Shown piece after piece: positions 52,529 through 61,982 of a stretch of DNA of 64,000 nucleotides. Source of the DNA: Alterinioella nitratireducens (GTDB lineage Bacteria; Pseudomonadota; Alphaproteobacteria; Rhodobacterales; Rhodobacteraceae); the NCBI RefSeq assembly GCF_013155465.1, contig NZ_JABJVX010000001.1, positions 372,001 through 436,000 on the forward strand. Direction: 5' to 3'. The notes under the pieces were generated by a model. The model did not search any database and was not told the origin of the DNA. It saw nothing but the letters and a program-made list of their open reading frames with translations. Each line of letters starts with the position of its first letter. Position 1 is the first letter of the stretch. Both the position numbers and the translations under genes were made by a program.

Positions 52529-52984
52529 CTATCTGACCGGGTAGCCCTGCCAGTGTTTGATGGGGCGCAGGGCAAAGGTCGTGTGCATCGCCGCGACATG
52601 GGGCAGGGTGGCCAGCCCGTCGCGGTGGATGCGGTCGTAATCGTCCATGTCGCGGGCGCTGACGCGCAGGGTGTAATCGGCCTGGCCGCTGGTCAGGTGG
52701 CATTCCAGGATGTCATCGGCGGCGCGCACCGCCTGCTCGAACGCCTGCAGCACGCTGCGTTCCTGGCTTTTCAGGGTGATCTCGACAAAGACCAGCAGGC
52801 TGAAGCCCAGTTTCCTGCGGCTCAGCCGGGCGGCGTATCCGGCGATGATGCCCGCGCCTTCAAGCGCCTTGATGCGGCGGTGACAGGCCGAGGCGGAGAG
52901 ACCCAGATCGGCGGCCAGATCGGCCACCGGGCGGTGCGAATCGCGTTGCAGGGCGCGCAGGATGCGGGTGTCGATCTGGTCCAT
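52529..52984 (-). CDS. Lrp/AsnC-family regulator, likely controlling ald
   Basis: A 151-residue feast/famine regulator: HTH at 1-60 (MDQIDTRILRALQRDSHRPVADLAADLGLSASACHRRIKALEGAG) and RAM effector domain at 65-145. Divergent from alanine dehydrogenase, so a role as alanine-responsive activator (AldR/AlaR type) is likely from context. The 134-bp AT-rich gap (52985-53118) probably holds its sites. Start taken at the ATG ending at 52984; ten in-frame codons further upstream are not used. Confidence 0.92.
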   Translation of the reverse strand: MDQIDTRILRALQRDSHRPVADLAADLGLSASACHRRIKALEGAGIIAGYAARLSRRKLGFSLLVFVEITLKSQERSVLQAFEQAVRAADDILECHLTSGQADYTLRVSARDMDDYDRIHRDGLATLPHVAAMHTTFALRPIKHWQGYPVR

Positions 52985-53118
52985 TATTTTCCGGATACCG
53001 TGGTTGATGCGCAAGAAACTTGCAGAAACTCAGCATAACATCAGGAAAAAATCAACAAAATCCCGGCGTTTCGCGGGTATTTTACGCGCAATTCACGCAT
53101 AGGGGGAGGACCAGCGCC

Positions 53119-54237
53119 ATGAAGATCGGATGCCCGAAGGAAATCAAGAACCACGAATACCGCGTCGGCATAACGCCCGAAAGCGCCGAAGAGATGATCG
53201 CGCATGGCCATCAGGTCGTGATCGAGGCGGGGGCCGGGGCCGGAATCGGGGCCGAGGATGACGCCTACCGCGCCGCGGGCGCCGCGATTGTCGATACGGC
53301 GCAAGAGGTCTTTGCCACCGCCGACATGATCGTCAAGGTCAAGGAACCCCAGGCCGGTGAGCGCGCGATGCTGCGCGAGGGGCAGATCCTCTATACCTAC
53401 CTGCACCTCGCCCCCGATCCCGCCCAGACCAAGGATCTCGTGGCCTCGGGCGCGACCTGTATCGCCTATGAGACCGTCACCGACCGCCATGGCGGCCTGC
53501 CGCTGCTCAAGCCGATGAGCCAGGTCGCGGGCCGGATGTCGGTCCATGCCGGGGCCTCGGCGCTGGAAAAGGCCCATGGCGGGCGCGGCGTGCTGCTTGG
53601 CGGTGTGCCGGGTGTGGCGCCGGGCAAGGTCACCGTCCTGGGCGGCGGCGTCGTCGGGTTCAACGCGGCGCAGATGGCCGTGGGGCTTGGCGCGGATGTC
53701 ACCATCCTCGACCGCAACCCGGAAGTGCTGGAGCGTCTGGCAATCCATTTCGAGGCCCGCGCCATGACGCGCTTCTCGAACCAGGCGAACCTCGCCGAAT
53801 GCGTGGCCGAGGCCGACATGGTCATCGGCGCGGTGCTGCTGCCTGGTGCCGCCGCGCCCAAGCTGGTCAGCCGCGACATGCTGTCGACGATGAAGCCCGG
53901 CGCGGTGATGGTCGACGTGGCCATCGACCAGGGCGGGTGTTTCGAAACCTCGAAGGCGACCACCCATGCCGATCCGACCTACCTGGTCGATGGTATCGTG
54001 CATTACTGCGTCGCCAACATGCCGGGTGCCGTGGCCCGCACCTCGACCTATGCGCTGAACAACGTGACGCTGCCGCATGCCCTGCGCATCGCCGACAAGG
54101 GCTGGCAGGAAGCACTGCGCGCCGATCCGCATCTGGCAAACGGTCTCAACGTCTGGAACGGCAAGGTCACCTACAAGGCCGTCGCCGAGGCGCTTGGCCT
54201 GGACTATACCGACGTCGCCTCGGCGCTGGCCGCCTGA
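53119..54237 (+). CDS. ald: Alanine dehydrogenase
   Basis: NAD-dependent interconversion of L-alanine and pyruvate plus ammonia. The 372-residue length is standard. Substrate site: [20 protein letters not shown] (Arg15), VKVKEP (Lys) and LHLAPD (His96 region); NAD fold: [30 protein letters not shown] (about 170-199). C-terminal [18 protein letters not shown] is also typical. ATG at 53119 has GGAGGA upstream. The divergent Lrp gene is its likely regulator. Confidence 0.96.
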   Translation: MKIGCPKEIKNHEYRVGITPESAEEMIAHGHQVVIEAGAGAGIGAEDDAYRAAGAAIVDTAQEVFATADMIVKVKEPQAGERAMLREGQILYTYLHLAPDPAQTKDLVASGATCIAYETVTDRHGGLPLLKPMSQVAGRMSVHAGASALEKAHGGRGVLLGGVPGVAPGKVTVLGGGVVGFNAAQMAVGLGADVTILDRNPEVLERLAIHFEARAMTRFSNQANLAECVAEADMVIGAVLLPGAAAPKLVSRDMLSTMKPGAVMVDVAIDQGGCFETSKATTHADPTYLVDGIVHYCVANMPGAVARTSTYALNNVTLPHALRIADKGWQEALRADPHLANGLNVWNGKVTYKAVAEALGLDYTDVASALAA

Positions 54238-54363
54238 GACGCCGCGCGGGCAGGGGGTGCGGACCTCTGCCCGCGTCACCCTGCCCGAGGCTTTCGCGCT
54301 GGACCTCCCCGCCCAGTTGCGGCATTAGGGAAGGCGACGATTACCCCCTTGCCGGAGGCCCAA

Positions 54364-54741
54364 ATGCTTGCGTTCATCAATCGCCTGTTCACCTGGTGGA
54401 ACGACCAGACCATCGGCACGCAGCTTTTCACCTGGCGCAAGGGCCAGAAGGTGGGCGAGGACGATCAGGGCAATATCTACTATCGCAACGCCGATGACAG
54501 CCGCCGGTGGGTGATCTATCACGGCCTGGTCGAGGGCAGCCGCGTCTCGCCGGAATGGCATGGCTGGCTGCACCACACCTATGCCGAGCCGCCGACCGAC
54601 CGGCCCATGGTTCACAAGACCTGGGAAAAGCCGCATATTCCCAACCTGACCGGCACGGAAAACGCCTATGCGCCCGCCGGGTCGATCCGCCGCGCGGTGC
54701 CGGCCGAGCGCAGCGATTACGAGGCCTGGAGCCCGGAATAA
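54364..54741 (+). CDS. NADH:ubiquinone oxidoreductase accessory subunit NDUFA12
   Basis: A 125-residue homologue of mitochondrial complex I subunit NDUFA12 (B17.2), found in alphaproteobacterial complex I. Segments typical of the family: [16 protein letters not shown] (G.DE.GN.YYe), [32 protein letters not shown] (RRWViY.g..e.S.VP.eWhgWLH) and [18 protein letters not shown]. Start at the ATG at 54364. The 19-bp spacing to mlaD suggests one transcript. Confidence 0.94.
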   Translation: MLAFINRLFTWWNDQTIGTQLFTWRKGQKVGEDDQGNIYYRNADDSRRWVIYHGLVEGSRVSPEWHGWLHHTYAEPPTDRPMVHKTWEKPHIPNLTGTENAYAPAGSIRRAVPAERSDYEAWSPE

Positions 54742-54760
54742 CCCTCGGGGAGCCTTTCAA

Positions 54761-55222
54761 ATGTCCGAAAACACGACAGAAGTTCTGGTGGGCGGCGCCG
54801 TCCTGGCCGCCGCGGTGGGGTTCTTCATCTATGCCGCGCAGGTCGGCGGCTACGAGATGGGATCGAGCGACAGCTACCGCCTGTCGGCCTCGTTCCGCGC
54901 CGCGGACGGCATCACGGTCGGCACCGATGTGCGGCTGGCCGGCGTGCGCGTGGGATCCGTCACCGATCTGACGCTGAACACCGAAACCTTCCGCGCCGAT
55001 GTCGGGTTCACCGTGCTCGACGATGTCGAGGTGCCCGAGGACAGCACGGTTGCGATCTCCTCGGAAGGGCTGCTCGGCGGCAATTTCGTTGAGCTTCTGC
55101 CCGGCGGATCCCTCGAAGCCCTGGCCGAGGGGGACGAGGTCTACAACACGCAAAGCTCGGTCTCGCTGGTCACGCTTCTGCTGCGCTATGTCGGCGGCAA
55201 TGGCGGGGACAGCACGCAATGA
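54761..55222 (+). CDS. mlaD: MlaD-family lipid-transport substrate-binding protein
   Basis: Membrane-anchored MCE protein of the Mla phospholipid transport pathway between outer and inner membranes. The 153-residue protein has one helix (about 6-27, TEVLVGGAVLAAAVGFFIYAAQ) and one MCE domain (SYRLSASFRAADGITVGTDVRLAGVRVGSV, about 38-67) with the GLLGGNFVEL segment. mlaE, mlaF and mlaC are not adjacent, but this detached mlaD beside NDUFA12 and DUF2155 is a familiar alphaproteobacterial layout. Overlaps the next gene by 4 bp. Confidence 0.92.
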   Translation: MSENTTEVLVGGAVLAAAVGFFIYAAQVGGYEMGSSDSYRLSASFRAADGITVGTDVRLAGVRVGSVTDLTLNTETFRADVGFTVLDDVEVPEDSTVAISSEGLLGGNFVELLPGGSLEALAEGDEVYNTQSSVSLVTLLLRYVGGNGGDSTQ

Positions 55223-55629
55223 GACGGCTCGCGCTTGCGCTGACCCTGATGCTCACGCCCCTCGCGGCGCTGGCGCAGCAGGACGGCGTGCAGCTGACGC
55301 AGGAGCCGAACCCGAATTTCGACCCCGGCCCGGTGGTTCTGGAAGCCCCCGGCGCGGTGCTGCGGATGCTGGACAAGACCGTGGGCCGGTCCACCGATAT
55401 CGACATCGCGCGCGGCCAGACCGTGCTGATCGGGCGCATCGCGGTGCGGCTGATCGAATGCCGCTACCCCGAGGACACGCCCGAGGCCGAGGCCTATGCC
55501 CATGTCCAGGTGCTCGATCTTGAGGGCGAGGAGCTGTTCAACGCCTGGATGATCGCCTCCAGCCCCGCGCTGGTGGCGTTGGAACACCCGCGCTACGATG
55601 TCTGGGTTCTGCGGTGCAGGATCTCGTGA
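55219..55629 (+). CDS. DUF2155 exported protein
   Basis: A 136-residue exported protein: signal peptide MRRLALALTLMLTPLAALAQ, then the DUF2155 core AVLRMLDKTVGRSTDIDIARGQTVLIGRIAVRLIECRYPED and AYAHVQVLDLEGEELFNAWMIASSPALVALEHPRYDVWVLRC. Periplasmic, role unknown; co-translated with mlaD (ATGA overlap), so an envelope-lipid role is a fair guess. Its last 37 bases overlap the 3' end of aat on the other strand. Confidence 0.9.
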   Translation: MRRLALALTLMLTPLAALAQQDGVQLTQEPNPNFDPGPVVLEAPGAVLRMLDKTVGRSTDIDIARGQTVLIGRIAVRLIECRYPEDTPEAEAYAHVQVLDLEGEELFNAWMIASSPALVALEHPRYDVWVLRCRIS

Positions 55630-56258
55630 ACCGGCACCGGTGAGGGTTGGGCGAGGAAATCGGCCTCCCAATCCAGCGCCTTTTCCAGCCGCTTGCGATA
55701 CTCGGAACGCGGGATTTCGACCGCGCCCATGCTCAGCAGGTGATCGGTGACGAACTGCGTATCGAACAGCTGAAAGCCGCCGTAGCGCAGCCGCTTGACC
55801 AGGTAGGCCAGCGCGATCTTGGAGGCATTCGTACGGCGCGAGAACATGCTTTCGCCGAAGAACGCGGCGCCGAGCGCCACGCCATAGACGCCGCCGACCA
55901 GGTCATCCCCATCCCAGACCTCGACCGAATGGGCGAAGCCCGCGGCGTGAAGCTGTTCGTAGAGGTCGAAGATCTGGTCGTTGATCCAGGTCTCGTCGCG
56001 CGCGGCGCATCCCAGCACGGTGCCCGCGAAATCGGCGTTGACGCGGACCTGGTAGCGCTCTGCCCGGATCGCGCGGGCCAGGCTGCGCGAGATGTGCAGG
56101 CCATTCAGGGGAATGATCCCGCGCATCTGCGGATCGACCCAGAAAACGCCCGGATCCTCGCGCCCCTCGGACATCGGAAAAATGCCCACCGAATAGGCCC
56201 TGAGCAGAAGATCAGGGGTGATGGCGGGGCGTGTGGGGGTCAGGACATCATGAGGCAT
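55593..56258 (-). CDS. aat: Leucyl/phenylalanyl-tRNA--protein transferase
   Basis: N-end-rule enzyme that adds Leu or Phe to proteins with N-terminal Arg or Lys, targeting them to ClpSAP. The 221-residue protein has the family blocks: LLLRAYSVGIFPMSEGREDPGVFWVDPQMRGIIPL, HSVEVWDGDDLVGGVYGVALGAAFFGESMFSRRTNASKIAL, and FQLFDTQFVTDHLLSMGAVEIPR. Downstream of accC on the same strand (135-bp gap); converges on DUF2155 with a 37-bp overlap of coding ends. Confidence 0.96.
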   Translation of the reverse strand: MPHDVLTPTRPAITPDLLLRAYSVGIFPMSEGREDPGVFWVDPQMRGIIPLNGLHISRSLARAIRAERYQVRVNADFAGTVLGCAARDETWINDQIFDLYEQLHAAGFAHSVEVWDGDDLVGGVYGVALGAAFFGESMFSRRTNASKIALAYLVKRLRYGGFQLFDTQFVTDHLLSMGAVEIPRSEYRKRLEKALDWEADFLAQPSPVPVHEILHRRTQTS

Positions 56259-56393
56259 TGCACCGGCAGTCTAGCAGGGTTTCCCGCGAATGTAGCGGGG
56301 GGCGGCTGCGACAGACTGTTGCGCGATCCGGGTCAGCGCAAAGGCGAAATCGCCCCCGTATCCATATCGGGTTACGGGGCGGAAAGCGTCGGG

Positions 56394-57740
56394 TCAGGGA
56401 TAGGTTTCCGCCAGCCACTTTTCCAGCCAGTGGATGTTGTAATTGCCCGTCTGAACCGCCTCTTCGCGCAGCAGGTCGCGGAAGAGGGGGATGGTGGTGT
56501 CGATGCCGTCCACGATCAATTCGCCAAGCGCCCGGTGCAGACGCGCCAGCGCCTCGGGCCGGTCGCGGCCCTGCACGATCAGCTTGGCGATCAGGCTGTC
56601 GTAATAGGGCGGGATCGAATAGCCGTCATAGAGCGCCGAATCCATCCGCACGCCAAGCCCGCCGGGGGCGTGGAATTGCGTGATCTTGCCGGGGCAGGGC
56701 GAGAAATTCGGCAGTTTCTCGGCGTTGATGCGCACCTCGATGGCGTGGCCCTGCACCTGCAGGTCGTCCTGGGTGAACGACATCGGCAAACCGGCGGCGA
56801 CGCGGATCTGTTCGCGCACGAGGTCGACGCCGAAGACGCCCTCGGTCACCGGGTGTTCGACCTGAAGCCGGGTGTTCATCTCGATGAAATAGAACTCGCC
56901 ATCCTCAAAGAGGAACTCGATCGTGCCGGCCCCGATATAGTTGATATCGGCCATTGCATCGGCGCAGATCTTGCCGATCCGGGCGCGGGTCGCCGCGTCG
57001 ATCGCGGGGCCGGGGGCCTCCTCGAACACTTTCTGGTGGCGGCGTTGCAGGGAGCAGTCACGCTCGCCCAGATGCACGGCGCGGCCCTTGCCGTCGCCGA
57101 AGACCTGAATCTCGATATGGCGCGGTGTGGTCAGGTATTTCTCGATATAGACATCCGAATTGCCGAAATTCGACTTGCCTTCCGCGCGCGCGGTCTGGAA
57201 GGCCGATTTCATCTCCTCGGCCGAGCGCGCCACCTTCATGCCCTTGCCGCCGCCGCCCGCCGTCGCCTTGATGATGACGGGATAGCCGAATTCCTCGCCG
57301 ATCTTCAGCGCGTCCTCCAGCGTGTCGACACCGCCCTCGCTGCCGGGCACGCAGGGCACGCCGAGCTTCCTCATCGTCTCCTTGGCGGTGATCTTGTCGC
57401 CCATGACGCGGATATGTTCCGCCGTGGGGCCGATGAAGGTCAGGTCGTGATCCTCGACGATCTGCACGAAGGCGGCGTTTTCCGACAGGAAACCATAGCC
57501 GGGATGGATCGCCTGCGCGCCGGTGATCTCGCAGGCCGAGATGATCGCGGGAATGGACAGGTAGCTTTGCGTGGCCGAGGGCGGGCCGATGCAGATCGCC
57601 TCATCGGCCATGCGCACATGCATCGCGTCACTGTCGGCGGTGGAATGGACGGCAACCGACTGGATGCCCATCTCGCGCGCGGCGCGAATGACGCGCAGGG
57701 CGATCTCGCCGCGATTGGCAATCAGGATTTTGTCAAACAT
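56394..57740 (-). CDS. accC: Biotin carboxylase subunit of acetyl-CoA carboxylase
   Basis: ATP-dependent carboxylation of biotin on AccB, first half-reaction of fatty-acid synthesis. The 448-residue protein is standard length: [35 protein letters not shown], the ATP-grasp glycine loop [14 protein letters not shown] (about 158-171), [17 protein letters not shown] and [33 protein letters not shown]. Directly downstream of accB (10-bp gap), an operon. Confidence 0.97.
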   Translation of the reverse strand: MFDKILIANRGEIALRVIRAAREMGIQSVAVHSTADSDAMHVRMADEAICIGPPSATQSYLSIPAIISACEITGAQAIHPGYGFLSENAAFVQIVEDHDLTFIGPTAEHIRVMGDKITAKETMRKLGVPCVPGSEGGVDTLEDALKIGEEFGYPVIIKATAGGGGKGMKVARSAEEMKSAFQTARAEGKSNFGNSDVYIEKYLTTPRHIEIQVFGDGKGRAVHLGERDCSLQRRHQKVFEEAPGPAIDAATRARIGKICADAMADINYIGAGTIEFLFEDGEFYFIEMNTRLQVEHPVTEGVFGVDLVREQIRVAAGLPMSFTQDDLQVQGHAIEVRINAEKLPNFSPCPGKITQFHAPGGLGVRMDSALYDGYSIPPYYDSLIAKLIVQGRDRPEALARLHRALGELIVDGIDTTIPLFRDLLREEAVQTGNYNIHWLEKWLAETYP

Positions 57741-57750
57741 GTCGCGCCCT

Positions 57751-58239
57751 TCAGGAGATGATCATCAGGGGCGAGCCGAATTCCACCGGGTCGCCATCGC
57801 CGATCAGGATGCGGGTGACGGTGCCCGCGCGGGGCGAGGGGATCTGGTTCATCGTCTTCATCGCCTCGACGATCATCAGGGTCTGCCCCTCGGCCACCTT
57901 GTCGCCGACCGAGACGAAATTGGGTGATCCCGGTTCCGGCGCCAGGTAGGCGGTGCCGACCATCGGCGAGGTCAGCGCATCGGGGTCCTGCGCCGGGTCG
58001 CCGCCGGTCGCGGGCGTGGCCGGGGCGGCGGGCGTCGCTTGGGCCTGCGGCGCGGCAGGCGCGGGGGCGTGATAGGCGGGGGCGGGGGCCACGGCCATCT
58101 GGCGGCTGACGCGCACGTTCAGGCTGTCATCCTCGCCATATTCGCGCATGACCTCGATCTCGGTCAGGTCGTTCTGTTCCAGCAATTCGGCCAGCGCCTT
58201 GATGAATGCCACGTCCCCGTCATGCGACTTGTCTGCCAT
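57751..58239 (-). CDS. accB: Biotin carboxyl carrier protein of acetyl-CoA carboxylase
   Basis: Carries biotin between AccC and AccAD. The 162-residue protein has a helical N-domain (1-45), an Ala/Pro linker (50-90) and the biotinyl domain with [12 protein letters not shown] (Lys128 is the biotinylated residue) and [23 protein letters not shown] at the end. First gene of accB-accC(-aat). Divergent from preT with ~250 bp between starts. Confidence 0.97.
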   Translation of the reverse strand: MADKSHDGDVAFIKALAELLEQNDLTEIEVMREYGEDDSLNVRVSRQMAVAPAPAYHAPAPAAPQAQATPAAPATPATGGDPAQDPDALTSPMVGTAYLAPEPGSPNFVSVGDKVAEGQTLMIVEAMKTMNQIPSPRAGTVTRILIGDGDPVEFGSPLMIIS

Positions 58240-58410
58240 ATGTCCTGTCCCTCATGTGCCGCGCGAGGGCCCCGGCTTTCTGCCGTCATTGCCCTGCGCA
58301 TGATCCTGTTCGCCCGTATATAGTGCCACGCGCGGGGGGTGAAAAGCAAAAGCCAACCACGGGGCCCCGTTTTCGCGGCGGACGCGCCTGCGATCCCGCA
58401 GATTTCATTT

Positions 58411-58426
58411 TTTACCACTTGATCAA
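58411..58426 (-). promoter_or_regulatory. Predicted RutR operator upstream of preT
   Basis: On the minus strand TTGATCAAGTGGTAAA matches the RutR consensus TTGACCAnnTGGTCAA at 12 of 14 defined positions. It lies 60 bp before the preT start. A second, better match sits beside rutR itself (62682-62697). Confidence 0.6.
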
Positions 58427-58486
58427 AAATGAGACCTGTGCAAGCGTTTTGCCAAGACATTCATTCGATCAGGGAAGGGAGGCCCC

Positions 58487-59818
58487 ATGTCGAACAGCCC
58501 ATTCACCCCCGGCATCGCGCCCGCGCGGCTGGATCGCGCAGAATACGCGGCCAATTTCGCCGATCTGCACGCGCCCTTGGATGATCACGAGGCTCTGGTG
58601 GCGGCGGATCGCTGTTATTTCTGCCATGACGCGCCCTGCATCACGGCCTGCCCGACCTCGATCGACATTCCCCTGTTCATCCGCCAGATCGCGACAGATA
58701 CGCCCGAGGCGGCGGCCAGGACTATCTTCGACCAGAATATCCTGGGCGGCATGTGCGCCCGCGTCTGCCCGACCGAGACGCTTTGCGAAGAAGCCTGCGT
58801 GCGCGAGGCCGCGGAAGGAAAGCCGGTCGAGATCGGGCGGCTGCAACGCTATGCCACCGACACGGTGATGGCGGCGGGCACGCATCCCTATTCCCGCGCC
58901 GCGCCCACGGGCCGAAAGGTCGCCGTGGTCGGCGCGGGCCCCGCCGGTCTGGCCTGTGCGCATCGCCTGGCGATGAAGGGCCATGACGTCGACATCTTCG
59001 AGGCGCGGGAAAAACCCGGTGGCCTCAACGAATACGGCATCGCCGCCTACAAGACGGTGGGTGGCTTCGCCGAGGCGGAAGTGAATTGGCTGATGCAGAT
59101 CGGCGGCATCCGGATGCTGAACGGGCGGGCGCTTGGCCGCGACCTGACGCTGGAGGAGTTGCGCGGCGATTATGACGCGGTGTTCCTGGGCATGGGGCTG
59201 GCCGGTGTGAACGCGCTGCGCACTGACGGTGAGGACAAGGAGGGTGTGGCCAATGCGGTCGATTTCATCGCCGACCTGCGCCAGGCGGGCGATCTTTCCA
59301 GCCTACCCGTGGGCCGCAACGTGGTGGTGATCGGCGGCGGCATGACGGCGGTGGACGCCGCTGTGCAATCCAAGCTCCTGGGGGCGGAGAACGTCACCAT
59401 CCTCTATCGCCGGGGCCGGGACGCCATGCCCGCCAGTCGTTATGAACAGGATCTGGCCGCCTCCAAGGGCGTGCGGATCATCTTCAACGCCATGCCGGTG
59501 CGAATGACCGGAAACGGCGCGGTGCAGGCCCTTGAGGCCGAATACACGACGCAGACGCCCGAGGGGCTGAAAGGCACGGGCGAGCGCTTTACCCTCCCCG
59601 CCGACCAGGTCTTCAAGGCCATCGGGCAGTCGCTCGGCGATGCCGGGGCTCTGAAACTGGACGGGCGCAAGATCGCGATCACCGGCGCGGGCCGCACCTC
59701 CGAGGCCGGGGTTTGGGCCGGGGGCGATTGCGCAAGCAGCGGCGATGACCTGACCGTGACGGCGGTGGCCGAAGGGCGCGACGCGGCGGAGGACATCCAC
59801 GCAAGCCTGAGCGCGTGA
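58487..59818 (+). CDS. preT: NAD-dependent dihydropyrimidine dehydrogenase subunit PreT
   Basis: Flavin and Fe-S subunit (GltD-like) of the PreTA dihydropyrimidine dehydrogenase, which reduces uracil and thymine in reductive catabolism. The 443-residue protein starts with two 4Fe-4S-type cysteine groups (ADRCYFCHDAPCITACPTSIDIP and MCARVCPTETLCEEACV, about 42-110), then FAD-binding VAVVGAGPAGLACAHRL and FEAREKPGGLNEYGI, and an NAD fold VVVIGGGMTAVDAA. Start has AGGGA upstream. First gene of the preT-preA run, under a likely RutR site. Confidence 0.93.
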   Translation: MSNSPFTPGIAPARLDRAEYAANFADLHAPLDDHEALVAADRCYFCHDAPCITACPTSIDIPLFIRQIATDTPEAAARTIFDQNILGGMCARVCPTETLCEEACVREAAEGKPVEIGRLQRYATDTVMAAGTHPYSRAAPTGRKVAVVGAGPAGLACAHRLAMKGHDVDIFEAREKPGGLNEYGIAAYKTVGGFAEAEVNWLMQIGGIRMLNGRALGRDLTLEELRGDYDAVFLGMGLAGVNALRTDGEDKEGVANAVDFIADLRQAGDLSSLPVGRNVVVIGGGMTAVDAAVQSKLLGAENVTILYRRGRDAMPASRYEQDLAASKGVRIIFNAMPVRMTGNGAVQALEAEYTTQTPEGLKGTGERFTLPADQVFKAIGQSLGDAGALKLDGRKIAITGAGRTSEAGVWAGGDCASSGDDLTVTAVAEGRDAAEDIHASLSA

Positions 59819-59906
59819 CGCGCGGCCCCGATTTGAATGTGATTCCGGGCGATGCGGCCTTCCGTGCTACACTCGGCCCGCTGCGAGACCTGAAAGGACG
59901 ACACCC

Positions 59907-61211
59907 ATGGCTGATCTGACGACAGACTTCCTCGGCATCAAGACCCCCAACCCGTTCTGGCTGGCCTCTGCCCCGCCCACGGACAAGGAATACAATGTCC
60001 GCCGCGCTTTCGAGGCCGGATGGGGCGGCGTGGTCTGGAAGACGCTCGGCGCGGAAGGCCCGCCCGTCGTCAATGTGAACGGCCCGCGCTATGGCGCGAT
60101 CTGGGGGGCGGATCGCCGCCTGTTGGGCCTCAACAATATCGAGCTGATCACCGACCGGCCCTTGCAGGTGAACCTTGATGAAATCGCCCGCGTCAAGAAG
60201 GACTATCCCGACCGGGCCATCATCGCCTCGATCATGGTGCCCTGCGAGGAACAGGCCTGGAAGGACATCCTGCCGCGCGTCGAGGATACCGGCGCGGACG
60301 GGATCGAGCTCAACTTCGGCTGCCCGCATGGCATGGCCGAACGCGGCATGGGGTCTGCCGTGGGGCAGGTGCCGGAATATGTCCAGATGGTCGCGGAATG
60401 GTGCAAGATGTATTACTCGCGCCCCGTCATCGTGAAGCTGACACCGAACATCACCGATATTCGCAGCTCGGCGCGTGCGGCCAAGGCGGGCGGGGCGGAT
60501 GCGGTGTCCCTCATCAACACGATCAACTCGATCACCTCGGTCAATCTCGATGTGATGAGCCCCGAGCCGATGATCGACGGCAAGGGCACGCATGGCGGGT
60601 ATTGCGGGCCGGCGGTCAAACCCATCGCCATGCACATGGTGGCGGAGATTGCCCGCGACCCGGAAACCCACGGCTTCCCCATCTCGGCCATCGGCGGCAT
60701 CACCACATGGCGCGACGCGGCCGAGTTCATGGCGCTTGGCGCGGGGAATGTGCAGGTCTGTACGGCCGCCATGACCTATGGCTTCAAGATCGTCGAGGAG
60801 ATGATCTCGGGGCTTTCCCAGTGGATGGACGAAAAGGGCCATACCAGCACGCAGGACTTCATCGGCCAGGCTGTTCCGAACGTGACGGATTGGAATTACC
60901 TCAACCTCAACCACGTCACCAAGGCGCGCATCGACCAGGATATGTGCATCAAATGCGGGCGTTGCTATGCGGCTTGCGAGGATACGTCGCACCAGGCGAT
61001 TTCCATGTCGGCGGATCGCGTCTTCGAGGTCAAGGATGACGAATGCGTTGCCTGCAACCTCTGCGTCAATGTCTGCCCGGTCGAGGATTGCATCACCATG
61101 GTGACGCTGGAGCCCGGCCAGATCGACGAACGCACCGGCAAGGTGGTGGAGGAGGACTACGCCAACTGGACGACCCATCCCAACAATCCCGGCGCGCAGG
61201 CGGCGGAATGA
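59907..61211 (+). CDS. preA: NAD-dependent dihydropyrimidine dehydrogenase subunit PreA
   Basis: FMN subunit that reduces the pyrimidine ring. The 434-residue protein has a TIM-barrel FMN domain (1-325; ADLTTDFLGIKTPNPFWLAS, GIELNFGCPHGM, VSLINTINSI, SAIGGITTW) and a C-terminal domain with two 4Fe-4S motifs (CIKCGRCYAACED and CVACNLCVNVCPVEDC, about 350-395). The active-site Cys lies in GGYCGPAVKP or nearby as in DPD. It follows preT by 88 bp and precedes a GTG-started gene by 1 bp. Confidence 0.95.
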   Translation: MADLTTDFLGIKTPNPFWLASAPPTDKEYNVRRAFEAGWGGVVWKTLGAEGPPVVNVNGPRYGAIWGADRRLLGLNNIELITDRPLQVNLDEIARVKKDYPDRAIIASIMVPCEEQAWKDILPRVEDTGADGIELNFGCPHGMAERGMGSAVGQVPEYVQMVAEWCKMYYSRPVIVKLTPNITDIRSSARAAKAGGADAVSLINTINSITSVNLDVMSPEPMIDGKGTHGGYCGPAVKPIAMHMVAEIARDPETHGFPISAIGGITTWRDAAEFMALGAGNVQVCTAAMTYGFKIVEEMISGLSQWMDEKGHTSTQDFIGQAVPNVTDWNYLNLNHVTKARIDQDMCIKCGRCYAACEDTSHQAISMSADRVFEVKDDECVACNLCVNVCPVEDCITMVTLEPGQIDERTGKVVEEDYANWTTHPNNPGAQAAE

Positions 61212-61212
61212 G

Positions 61213-61557
61213 GTGATCTTGCTGAATGTCACGCGCTGGCCCGCCCTTGCCGTAATTGCTCTTGCGGGGCTGTCGGCGGTGGCGCTGGCCTTCATCTCGG
61301 TCAACCTCTTTGCCATTGCGATGGCCAATTTCGACTTCATCCAGCGCCACGGGCTGGTGGCGCTGCGCGAAGGGGCGCTGGTGCAGCTTCTGCAACTGAC
61401 GGGCACCGGGCTGGTGGCCCTGACCTGCTATCTCGTCTTCAAGATCTGCGAGGCCGAGCTTGTGTTTCGCTACTTTCGTTGGGCGGGGCGTGTCGAGGCG
61501 GGGATGACCGGACGGCGGCAATTGCGGTTCCGGCGTGAGAGAAAGGACAAGACATGA
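61213..61557 (+). CDS. Small two-helix membrane protein in the pyrimidine operon
   Basis: A 114-residue protein with two membrane helices (about 10-37, ALAVIALAGLSAVALAFISVNLFAIAM, and 58-78, LLQLTGTGLVALTCYLVFKIC) and a basic C-terminal tail (RRQLRFRRERKDK). GTG start at 61213 one base after the preA stop; a TTG two codons later is possible. No family recognised. Tight packing between preA and the VOC gene implies co-expression with dihydropyrimidine dehydrogenase. Confidence 0.7.
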   Translation: MILLNVTRWPALAVIALAGLSAVALAFISVNLFAIAMANFDFIQRHGLVALREGALVQLLQLTGTGLVALTCYLVFKICEAELVFRYFRWAGRVEAGMTGRRQLRFRRERKDKT

Positions 61558-61943
61558 TTGAAGCGCTCGACCATGTGAACCTGCGCACGGGCCAGCTCGA
61601 CACGATGGTCGACTGGTATGGGCGTGTACTGATGATGCAGCCCGGTGCGCGCCCCGCGTTCGGTTTTCCGGGCGCCTGGCTCTATGCGGGCGATCAGGCG
61701 GTTATCCATCTGATAGAGGATGGGGCCGTCGACGGCCCCGGCGGCGACACCCTGGCGCTGGAGCATTTCGCCCTGCGCGCAACGGGCTATGCCGATTTCA
61801 TCGCGCGGCTGGAGGAGATGGGCATCCCCTACCGCCTGTCCCGCGTGCCACCCGGCCCGGTCGATGTGGTGCAGGTCAATATCCACGACCCCGACGGCAA
61901 CCATATCCATATCGATTTCACCGCTGCCGATGTGGCGCGCTGA
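61554..61943 (+). CDS. VOC-family (glyoxalase/bleomycin-resistance fold) protein
   Basis: A 129-residue vicinal-oxygen-chelate protein: one domain of two beta-alpha-beta-beta-beta units. Metal-type positions are visible: LDHVNLRTGQLDTMVDWY (His7), LEHFALRATGYADFIARLEE (His ~74) and VQVNIHDPDGNHIHIDF (Asp-Pro-Asp-Gly-Asn with a following acidic residue). Starts in an ATGA overlap. Substrate unknown; genomic position suggests an aldehyde or dioxygenase-type step linked to pyrimidine breakdown. Its TGA stop overlaps a palindrome pair. Confidence 0.82.
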   Translation: MIEALDHVNLRTGQLDTMVDWYGRVLMMQPGARPAFGFPGAWLYAGDQAVIHLIEDGAVDGPGGDTLALEHFALRATGYADFIARLEEMGIPYRLSRVPPGPVDVVQVNIHDPDGNHIHIDFTAADVAR

Positions 61944-61982
61944 GGCTCTTCGAAGAGCCTCATGAGGGCTTTCGAAAGCCCT
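61943..61982. repeat. Paired 18-bp palindromes with CATG spacer (convergent junction)
   Basis: AGGCTCTTCGAAGAGCCT (61943-61960) and AGGGCTTTCGAAAGCCCT (61965-61982), perfect TTCGAA palindromes split by CATG. They overlap the last base of the VOC stop codon and the last base of the rutR stop codon, filling the gap exactly. Confidence 0.88.
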
